Assembly (NCBI GenBank): GCA_009785045.1
Contig: WQXC01000115.1
Coordinates: forward strand, 1-5,021
Reading direction: 5' to 3'
Source: Treponema sp.
Lineage (GTDB): Bacteria; Spirochaetota; Spirochaetia; Treponematales; Breznakiellaceae
DNA length: 5,021 nucleotides
In this document: piece after piece, positions 1-3,479 of the stretch
How positions within the stretch are numbered: the first letter of the stretch is position 1
Layout of the letters: each line of letters starts with the position of its first letter
Translations under genes and position numbers: made by a program
The notes under the pieces: generated by a model
The model's input: only the letters and a program-made list of their open reading frames with translations
The model's database searches: none
Told to the model about the DNA's origin: nothing

Positions 1-447
1 ACGCAGCGAAAACCTGTGTACAAAATCATAGCGATCTGGAAAGACAGTATGTAAGGAAAAAGTAACCTGATATGTCCTTTTTAGGTCTCTATACCTTACA
101 CTTTTTGACTTCTGAGAAGAATGAAGATCTGTCAGGTAGTAGGTGTATTTGTTTAAGAAATTAACACGTACTACTCCTGTTTCCAGCCGTTCTTCACAGT
201 GCATTTCAACGTTAACCTGGTCACCGCCGTCTACGGTACAGTTAACGTCAAAGCGTTCTGCTTTTTCTTCGATATCCATTACAGGAAGTTCATTGTTTCG
301 TACTTGTACATCGGTTACATTCTGTTCGATGACAGTAGAAATGATGTCGATTAAGACCTGCTTTGCATTAGGGTGAGTAAGCAGAGTCTTAAAGATCCGG
401 TCGTCTGAGGGCGGGAGAATTTCCGCGTCCATTGGTAATATAGCCAT
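1..447 (-). CDS. PD-(D/E)XK nuclease family transposase (PDDEXK_2 / Rpn-like), 3' end beyond window
   Basis: The first 149 codons are present without a stop; the gene runs off the left edge. The start is the ATG at 447-445, with an AAGGAG ribosome site at 454-459 and 6 nt of spacing. Visible family signatures, by residue: a DDRIFKTLL segment at 15-23, matching the usual N-terminal D..FK.l motif; RFDV at 65-68, with D67 as the likely first catalytic acid; VNVEMH at 78-83, with E81 as the likely second; and a YYLTDLHSSQ...YRDLKRTYQVTF stretch at 103-130, matching the conserved yYls.l...Y.dLk..y.I region. Known members are about 300 aa and are annotated as putative transposases or recombination-promoting nucleases; many lie in multicopy families in Treponema. 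Position 83 is His where the family usually has Gln (IEMQ), so activity is uncertain. The gene is preceded by a leader with several hairpins. Family assignment is fairly secure; the biochemical role is inferred. Confidence 0.85.
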   Translation of the reverse strand, partial: MAILPMDAEILPPSDDRIFKTLLTHPNAKQVLIDIISTVIEQNVTDVQVRNNELPVMDIEEKAERFDVNCTVDGGDQVNVEMHCEERLETGVVRVNFLNKYTYYLTDLHSSQKSKSVRYRDLKRTYQVTFSLHTVFPDRYDFVHRFSLR

Positions 448-460
448 TTTTTGCTCCTTC

Positions 461-523
461 GCGCGAGACTTCCCCGCGCCAGCGTGTAAACGCTGTTGTT
501 GATTTGAGACAGAAAAAACTGTC
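461..523 (-). promoter_or_regulatory. Run of three short hairpins in the leader of the transposase-family gene
   Basis: Three perfect inverted repeats lie side by side just upstream of the ribosome site. They are GCGCG 461-465 with CGCGC 475-479; CAGCGT 480-485 with ACGCTG 490-495 (4-nt loop); and GACAG 508-512 with CTGTC 519-523 around six A/T pairs. The first hairpin ends two bases from the AAGGAG site, so in the minus-strand mRNA it could affect ribosome access. A TATAAT hexamer on the minus strand (629-634) could be the -10 box of this gene, but no good -35 was seen. The pairing is direct; the regulatory role is inferred. Confidence 0.35.
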
Positions 524-644
524 ATACTTATATGGCGCGCAGATGGTCTGTTGCTTGACTGAAAAACGAGAAAAATGAAAGATTTTTGAAAGTTTTTGCT
601 TTTTTACTTAATCAGTGTGTAGGATATTATTATAAGTCATTTAA

Positions 645-882
645 CACAGGTGAGAGCATGGGCGGATCGGCAAAACATTTTTGCCGCGCCCACAGAAGTT
701 ACTAAAGTAACTTCTGCTTTTTCCATAATTGTTACTATTATTGGGGCTACGGCGTTAATAATTTTAAAATAGCTGCCCTTACGGGCGCTGATAATTGCCG
801 CCCCGCTGTAGAGACTGCGTAGCAGGCTCGGAAGCGGACTCTTTGCAAAGTTTTGACGAGTCGCAGCATGCGCTCGCCTGTG
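645..882. repeat. Repeat copy A: MITE-like element with terminal inverted repeats, interrupted by a 114-bp segment
   Basis: The left end (645-660) and the reverse complement of the right end (867-882) match at 14 of 16 bases, of the form CACAGG.GAG.GCATG. Inside, 655-686 and 801-859 are identical to 3221-3252 and 3253-3311 of copy B, 91 identical bases in all. Internal structure includes an 8-bp hairpin with a CAT loop (668-686) and the palindrome CTTTGCAAAG (841-850). No transposase is encoded, and open frames through the repeat differ only as expected of repeat read-through. Without the central segment the copy is 124 bp. It lies downstream of the zincin gene pair, in the gap before the transposase-family gene. 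Being a repeat with terminal inverted repeats is seen directly; being a non-autonomous mobile element is inference. Confidence 0.75.
687..800. mobile_element. 114-bp nested segment inside repeat copy A, flanked by TTGCCG duplication
   Basis: Copy B runs without a break from base 3252 to 3253, whereas copy A has 114 extra bases at exactly this point. TTGCCG occurs at 681-686 before the segment and again as its last six bases (795-800), as expected for a target-site duplication or for a deletion between short direct repeats in copy B. Within the segment is a perfect 11-bp hairpin with a 2-nt loop (693-716) followed by CTTTTT, and a second hairpin, GCCC-TTAC-GGGC (775-786). CGCCC near the left end (687-691) is mirrored by GGGCG near the right (783-787), a weak hint of inverted ends. 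It is too short to encode a transposase. The direction of the event cannot be decided from one window. Confidence 0.55.
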
Positions 883-1096
883 ACAAATCAACATGTAATA
901 TTTCCGCTGCGTTCTTCGTGCCTCTGTGAGAACACTTCTCTAAATCTTCTCCGCGTAAATCTGCGAAAAGCAAGAGGGGAACCTCGGCTTTTAGCCTCGG
1001 TGTCGGTTCCGCCACGAACCTAAGGTTCTTAGGCTCGGTTGAGATTCCGTGGACTCTTTTCTTCCTGCTTTTTATATATATACTCTTCTAGATCAG
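883..1096. other. Gene-free spacer with degenerate short-repeat motifs and small palindromes
   Basis: This spacer between repeat copy A and the end of the zincin gene has no supported gene. It holds CCGCGTAAATCTGCG-type sequence (951-965) like that beyond copy B (3402-3416), and on the minus strand a CACAGAGGCACGAAGAACGC-type string (911-930), a kind of short intergenic repeat seen in many bacterial genomes. Small palindromes include GGCT-TTT-AGCC (986-996), GAACCT-A-AGGTTC (1016-1028) and CCTAAG-GTT-CTTAGG (1019-1033). None is followed by a T-run on the minus strand, so I do not call a terminator for the zincin gene. An alternating TA tract (1073-1082) lies just after its stop codon. Confidence 0.4.
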
Positions 1097-1723
1097 TTAT
1101 CTTTTATTTTTATATTCATTCAGCATTTTATCAAAATTCAAACGGTCTAAGAAATCCAAAAAAAGAACAGAATAGTCTGTTAGGATACTATCCCCTTTAG
1201 TGAAATGTTTTTTATCATAGTTTTCAAAAGTCTCTACCATTTCTATTATACTATGTTCATCTATATTTGTTTGACTGGTGCTGTCTTGTTCTTCTATTAC
1301 AGCATTAATCAGCTTATCAGCTATTTGCCATGTAAAATTATTTTGTACTCGTGTTGCGGTTGTTCCACCTAGCCTTAAAAATAATTCGTAATAATATGCA
1401 AAATGGCAGATTTCGTGTGCTAAAATAATTGATGATAATATATTAAAAGCATCTCCTTTTATTTTATTAACATCAATATATATGGTAAATGTATATCCGT
1501 TCCGTGAAGCGATTTTTGCTGAATCATCTGATAATACCCCCAAAACAACTCTGTCTTTTGGTAATTCCTTTGGGATAATAGCTATGGAGAAAAAATCTTG
1601 CGCTGCCAGTGATATTTTAAGACCAAATTCTGTTCCTGTACAACGCGCATTTTTTGTTTCCGAACTAAAAAATTGACCTGCTAGGCAATCCAGCAGGTCA
1701 TGAAAAAGGATTGCTTTGATCAT
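1097..1723 (-). CDS. Uncharacterised 208-aa protein with HEICH zincin-type metalloprotease motif
   Basis: I do not recognise the family. The one clear feature is an HExxH motif, HEICH at residues 103-107, placed in a hydrophobic helix (roughly 94-112, starting NILSSIILAHE) with an acidic residue, E113, six positions later. This is the usual layout of zinc-binding zincin metallopeptidases, where the two His bind zinc and the Glu activates water. The preceding strand-like stretch (78-86, TFTIYIDVN) also fits a zincin edge strand. A third zinc ligand cannot be assigned with confidence; E144, E145 and D147 are candidates. There is no signal peptide or obvious membrane span, so it is probably cytoplasmic. 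The ATG at 1723-1721 overlaps the stop of the upstream 65-aa gene (ATGA), and the nearest purine-rich site is about 14 nt away, so translation is probably coupled. The gene looks AT-richer than glyA, suggesting acquisition. It could be the effector of a toxin-antitoxin-like pair, an ImmA/IrrE-like protease or a phage-derived protein. Confidence 0.8.
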   Translation of the reverse strand: MIKAILFHDLLDCLAGQFFSSETKNARCTGTEFGLKISLAAQDFFSIAIIPKELPKDRVVLGVLSDDSAKIASRNGYTFTIYIDVNKIKGDAFNILSSIILAHEICHFAYYYELFLRLGGTTATRVQNNFTWQIADKLINAVIEEQDSTSQTNIDEHSIIEMVETFENYDKKHFTKGDSILTDYSVLFLDFLDRLNFDKMLNEYKNKR

Positions 1724-1917
1724 TTTTGAGTTTTACGCCTTTCATCAAATTCTTTACACAGCTCGCTGCCGTGTTCTTGTGTTAGTTTTGTTGCGAGTTC
1801 AAGAGTATCAATACTAACGCTGTAATCGTCTGACGCTTGAACAACATCAACGATGCCTTGCGCCCTTGCAGCGCGTAAAGCTGTTTCCTTGCGTTCTTCA
1901 AATGTCTGTCCCATCAT
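1720..1917 (-). CDS. Small hypothetical protein (65 aa), first gene of a two-gene operon with the HEICH protein
   Basis: No family is recognised. The protein is short, highly charged and predicted mostly helical, with a basic N-terminal segment (FEERKETALRAARAQG, residues 6-21), a middle part IVDVVQASDDYSVSIDTLEL (22-41) and a charged tail (CKEFDERRKTQK). It has no signal peptide or membrane segment. The start is supported by AAGGAG at 1924-1929, 6 nt before the first ATG (1917-1915) and 9 nt before a second ATG directly after it; either could be used. Its TGA overlaps the ATG of the downstream 208-aa gene by four bases, indicating co-transcription and coupled translation. A small upstream gene overlapping a larger one is the usual order of antitoxin and toxin, so an antitoxin or regulator role is possible, but nothing in its sequence proves it. 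Confidence 0.75.
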   Translation of the reverse strand: MMGQTFEERKETALRAARAQGIVDVVQASDDYSVSIDTLELATKLTQEHGSELCKEFDERRKTQK

Positions 1918-1946
1918 AATTATCTCCTTCTTTAAGACAGCCCCAT

Positions 1947-1969
1947 AAAATCACTCTGTAATTGATTTT
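1947..1969 (-). promoter_or_regulatory. Hairpin in the 5' leader of the 65-aa/HEICH operon
   Basis: AAAATCA (1947-1953) pairs with TGATTTT (1963-1969) around a 9-nt loop in the untranslated leader, about 18 nt before the ribosome site. The stem is AT-only except one G-C pair, so it would be weak. Pairing is seen; a regulatory role is a guess. Confidence 0.2.
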
Positions 1970-2015
1970 TTAGGAAAAAACAGCCGGCTCAATAATTTGA
2001 CCGACTCCCTTAATA

Positions 2016-2044
2016 AGTATAGCATAAAAAAAGAATATAAACAA
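2016..2044 (-). promoter_or_regulatory. Predicted sigma-70-type promoter for the 65-aa/HEICH operon
   Basis: Read on the minus strand, TTGTTT (2044-2039) is followed after 17 nt by TATACT (2021-2016). TATACT matches 5 of 6 bases of the -10 consensus and is preceded by TGC, giving an extended -10 (TGnTATACT); the -35 box is weak. Transcription would begin near 2009, leaving a leader of about 90 nt before the first ATG. No other gene in this direction lies between. Confidence 0.55.
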
Positions 2045-2114
2045 CATTATTTTCTTAGACAAATCTCCCACTTCTCGAATAATTTTCTCGTTTTCCTCCA
2101 TTCGACAGGGTATT

Positions 2115-2144
2115 AATATAAATAGTTCATAATTAATTTATATT
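2115..2144. repeat. AT-rich 9-bp inverted repeat
   Basis: AATATAAAT (2115-2123) is mirrored exactly by ATTTATATT (2136-2144) with 12 nt between. It lies between the two outward-facing promoters and could be a protein-binding site or a cruciform-prone sequence. In such AT-rich DNA a chance match is quite possible. Confidence 0.3.
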
Positions 2145-2151
2145 CATAATA

Positions 2152-2180
2152 TTGTGCTTTCTGCTAATAAATGTTACAAT
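2152..2180 (+). promoter_or_regulatory. Possible plus-strand promoter diverging from the 65-aa/HEICH operon
   Basis: TTGTGC (2152-2157), a 17-nt spacer and TACAAT (2175-2180) give a good -10 and a partial -35. Transcription would begin near 2187. No protein gene follows on this strand: the only ATG frames downstream are 13 and 7 codons, without a convincing ribosome site. If real, it would drive a small RNA or read into the PIN gene in antisense. Confidence 0.3.
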
Positions 2181-2194
2181 TGTTGTATGAATTA

Positions 2195-2207
2195 CCCCCC
2201 CACCCCC
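2195..2207. repeat. Homopolymeric C tract (C7-A-C5)
   Basis: Seven C, one A and five C occur in a row within strongly AT-rich DNA, about 8 nt downstream of the predicted plus-strand transcription start. On the minus strand it is a poly-G tract. Poly-G tracts vary in length and tune some promoters in treponemes, as known for tpr genes of T. pallidum. Here it does not sit inside a promoter of a known gene, so phase variation is only a possibility. Confidence 0.6.
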
Positions 2208-2284
2208 AACAAACGACAGTACCCGTAAGGGTGAGGATGAACGAAGCTCAAACGTTGTAGCACCAATAAAATTAAATAAGATTA

Positions 2285-2312
2285 ATAAAAGCAAGGGCAT
2301 CTTTAGATGCCC
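2285..2312 (-). terminator. Possible Rho-independent terminator downstream of the PIN toxin gene
   Basis: Read on the minus strand, the perfect 8-bp stem GGGCATCT/AGATGCCC (2312-2295) is followed by TTGCTTTTAT (2294-2285), a broken T-run. It would end transcription from the antitoxin/PIN operon about 150 nt after the PIN stop codon, beyond repeat copy C. It is also suitably placed to insulate the 65-aa/HEICH operon promoter. Confidence 0.4.
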
Positions 2313-2375
2313 GTCAGTGCGCCCCGATTTTTCGTTAGTACGCTCATTTAAGAAGACACTCCTTTAACTTTTACC

Positions 2376-2446
2376 CATGCTCTCGCCTGAGTGATCGTCT
2401 TGGCATACACTTCAGAGTTTTTACGAACCGCAGCATGCGTCGCCTG
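2376..2446. repeat. Repeat copy C (partial member of the A/B family)
   Basis: Bases 2376-2419 are identical to 3319-3362 of copy B (44 of 44). The rest, 2420-2446, repeats the motif TTTACGAACCGCAGCATGCG (2420-2439), related to 3303-3322 in copy B and 851-871 in copy A. The left edge (CCCATGCTCTCGCCTG) resembles the reverse complement of copy A's left terminus, so this copy is built from the same modules in another arrangement. It lacks the central GC-rich block of A and B. It begins 18 bases beyond the PIN toxin stop codon in the direction of transcription. Confidence 0.7.
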
Positions 2447-2464
2447 AAAGCACCCGGAAAGATA

Positions 2465-2887
2465 CTATTCAACAGGTCTATAATTGTCCCAATAATCTCT
2501 TGGTGTAACTATTTTTGTTTGTTTATAAGCAGAAAATGTAAAATCGTTTGTATTGCCTGTTATTATATAATCTGCTTTGCATGTTTCGGCAAGTTCTAAA
2601 ATTTTATTATCGTCCTTATCAGTTAATAAATTCAGAATCACTTCAGGTTGATAGCAAGTTGATTTTGTCTCTATATTTGAAAGGACAATTTTGGCATTTA
2701 TTGCAAAATCCTGAAATTGCGTGAATTTAGGACGGGCAAGAACCTCATAGTATTCATTCAGAAGCGGTTGTGAAGTACAAAGATATATTTTATCTTCTAA
2801 GAACAAATCAAAAATAATACGATGCGGAAACCCTCTCTGTATGAGAGAAGATACAATCACATTTGTATCAATTATTACCTTTTGCAT
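2465..2887 (-). CDS. PIN-domain ribonuclease toxin of a type II toxin-antitoxin pair
   Basis: The 140-aa protein is a full-length single PIN domain of the 'putative toxin component, PIN family' type (TIGR00305-like). PIN toxins are Mg-dependent endoribonucleases that cut tRNA, rRNA or mRNA in the cytoplasm when free of antitoxin. Acidic residues are in place: D7 in VIIDTNVIVSSL, E45 in LLNEYYEVLARPKF, D92/D93 in TDKDDNKILELA, and D115 after the TGN motif (TGNTNDF, 110-116). The start chosen is the ATG at 2887-2885, because family members begin one or two residues before the VIIDTN strand; a longer frame from 2923 adds 12 residues without homology. The gene overlaps the end of the antitoxin-like gene by 20 bp and has only a weak AGG 12 nt upstream, so translation is probably coupled to that gene. 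The active site appears intact. Specific target unknown. Confidence 0.92.
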   Translation of the reverse strand: MQKVIIDTNVIVSSLIQRGFPHRIIFDLFLEDKIYLCTSQPLLNEYYEVLARPKFTQFQDFAINAKIVLSNIETKSTCYQPEVILNLLTDKDDNKILELAETCKADYIITGNTNDFTFSAYKQTKIVTPRDYWDNYRPVE

Positions 2888-3098
2888 TGTTGCGAACAGC
2901 CTGTACTTCTGCAGTAATATCATCCATCGTCATGGAAGATAAACCATTTTTTTCAGCTGACAAAACAGCTGCTTCTAAGTTTTTTTTCATTAGTTCCCTG
3001 CTCACCATATCGACAAAGTCAGAGAATGATAATATATTATTGGTTATCCCAAACTTGCTATATTCTACATCAGAAATAGCAATACTTAGTGTTTTCAT
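2868..3098 (-). CDS. Antitoxin-like protein (76 aa) partnering the PIN toxin
   Basis: This small protein directly precedes and overlaps the PIN toxin gene, the standard antitoxin-toxin order. It begins MKTLSIAISDVEYSKFGI, a strand-forming N-terminus as in ribbon-helix-helix-type antitoxins. A helix-rich middle follows (about 24-50, FSDFVDMVSRELMKKNLEAA), then a C-terminal helix MTMDDITAEVQAVRNNAKG (56-74). That last helix resembles the toxin-binding tails of RelB/ParD-type antitoxins, in which a short D/E-rich helix ends in AVR. The start is the ATG at 3098-3096, with AGGA at 3107-3110 and 8 nt of spacing; an extension from a TTG at 3134 adds 12 residues and has less support. Such antitoxins bind their own promoter and repress the operon. 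The role rests mainly on gene order; the exact antitoxin family is not assigned. Confidence 0.8.
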   Translation of the reverse strand: MKTLSIAISDVEYSKFGITNNILSFSDFVDMVSRELMKKNLEAAVLSAEKNGLSSMTMDDITAEVQAVRNNAKGNN

Positions 3099-3105
3099 AC
3101 ACAGT

Positions 3106-3134
3106 ATCCTAACATAAACATCAAAAAATAACAA
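3106..3134 (-). promoter_or_regulatory. Possible promoter of the antitoxin/PIN operon
   Basis: On the minus strand, TTGTTA (3134-3129), a 17-nt spacer and TAGGAT (3111-3106) preceded by TGT form a moderate extended -10 promoter. The -10 box overlaps the AGGA that also looks like the ribosome site, so both cannot serve the same ATG. If this promoter is used the mRNA would be almost leaderless; otherwise the true promoter lies further upstream, towards repeat copy B. Confidence 0.25.
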
Positions 3135-3211
3135 GCTCTGTAGAATGCCTCGAGTTCCGTCTTCTGCGTCCCTAGTTTTGCAAGTTCAGATAGACATTCA
3201 TTTTACTTTTA

Positions 3212-3380
3212 CACAGGCGGAGCATGGGCGGATCGGCAAAACATTTTTGCCGCCCCGCTGTAGAGACTGCGTAGCAGGCTCGGAAGCGGACTCTTTGCAA
3301 AGTTTTGACGAACCGTAGCATGCTCTCGCCTGAGTGATCGTCTTGGCATACACTTCAGAGTTCAGCATGCGCCGCCTGTG
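3212..3380. repeat. Repeat copy B: intact MITE-like element with terminal inverted repeats
   Basis: The left end, CACAGGCGGAGCATG (3212-3226), matches the reverse complement of the right end (3366-3380) at 14 of 15 bases. The first part (3221-3311) is identical to copy A without its nested segment. It includes an 8-bp hairpin CGGCAAAA-CAT-TTTTGCCG (3234-3252) and the palindrome CTTTGCAAAG (3293-3302). The second part (3319-3362) is identical to copy C, and an internal GCATGCTCTCGCCTG (3318-3332) resembles the outer right terminus, so B looks like an A-type unit plus an extension. It lies between the end of glyA and the antitoxin/PIN operon. It encodes no credible protein; a 70-codon minus-strand frame across it is repeat read-through. 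Confidence 0.75.
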
Positions 3381-3479
3381 ACAACCTAACTTTAAGTTTC
3401 CTCCGCGCAAATCCGTGTAATCCGCGGATTAAAACAACGCAGCCATTATCGCTTATCAATACTTATTCTTGTTTTATTT
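3381..3479. other. Spacer after glyA with CCGCG-type short repeats and a 12-bp palindrome
   Basis: Following copy B is TTTCCTCCGCGCAAATCCGT (3397-3416), similar to 900-965 beyond copy A, so homology between the two repeats extends in degenerate form past their inverted termini. AATCCGCGGATT (3419-3430) is a perfect palindrome. No hairpin with a T-run lies within reach of the glyA stop, so no terminator is called here. Confidence 0.4.

Larger units (their letters stand above)
2187..2312 (+). ncRNA. Candidate small RNA (speculative)
   Basis: The stretch between the predicted plus-strand start and a perfect 8-bp hairpin (2295-2312) has no gene but holds local structure: ACCC-GTAA-GGGT (2221-2232), a GNRA-type tetraloop stem, and the final hairpin GGGCATCT-TT-AGATGCCC. 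On the plus strand the last hairpin is not followed by a T-run, which weakens it as a plus-strand terminator. I recognise no known RNA family. Confidence 0.18.

Noticed and set aside
143..376. 77-codon plus-strand open frame
   Set aside because: It is antisense to the transposase-family gene, whose frame has clear family motifs. The same applies to plus-strand frames within the HEICH, PIN/antitoxin and glyA genes.
637..1015. Two overlapping minus-strand open frames of 78 and 85 codons across repeat copy A
   Set aside because: They run through the repeat and its nested segment. The peptide part shared with the frame at 3198-3410 follows from identical repeat DNA, and there is no ribosome site or protein-like pattern.
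978..1033. tRNA-like look of a GC-rich palindromic stretch containing GGTTCCGCCA
   Set aside because: No acceptor stem, anticodon arm or proper T-arm pairing can be drawn; it is a set of short palindromes.
2887..2923. Longer PIN toxin start at the ATG at 2923-2921
   Set aside because: It adds 12 residues (MILLQKYRLFAT) that do not fit the PIN fold, and no ribosome site precedes it.
3098..3134. Longer antitoxin start at a TTG at 3134-3132
   Set aside because: Rare start codon, no ribosome site, and it overlaps the candidate -35 box; the ATG at 3098 has AGGA at good spacing.
2376..3380. CRISPR array suggested by repeated sequence blocks
   Set aside because: Only three copies of unequal length, separated by genes, with no regular spacers.
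639..3390. Repeats as integron attC sites, since ACCTAAC (3384-3390) and ATTTAAC (639-645) fit the RYYYAAC core
   Set aside because: The matching core and its GTTRRRY partner are not both found at the ends of any one copy, and the two hits lie on opposite sides of their repeats. Such 7-mers are easy to find by chance. The cassette-like layout remains, but not the attC identity.
3198..3410. 70-codon minus-strand open frame across repeat copy B
   Set aside because: Repeat read-through, as for copy A; the shared part is explained by DNA identity, and the frame ends differ.
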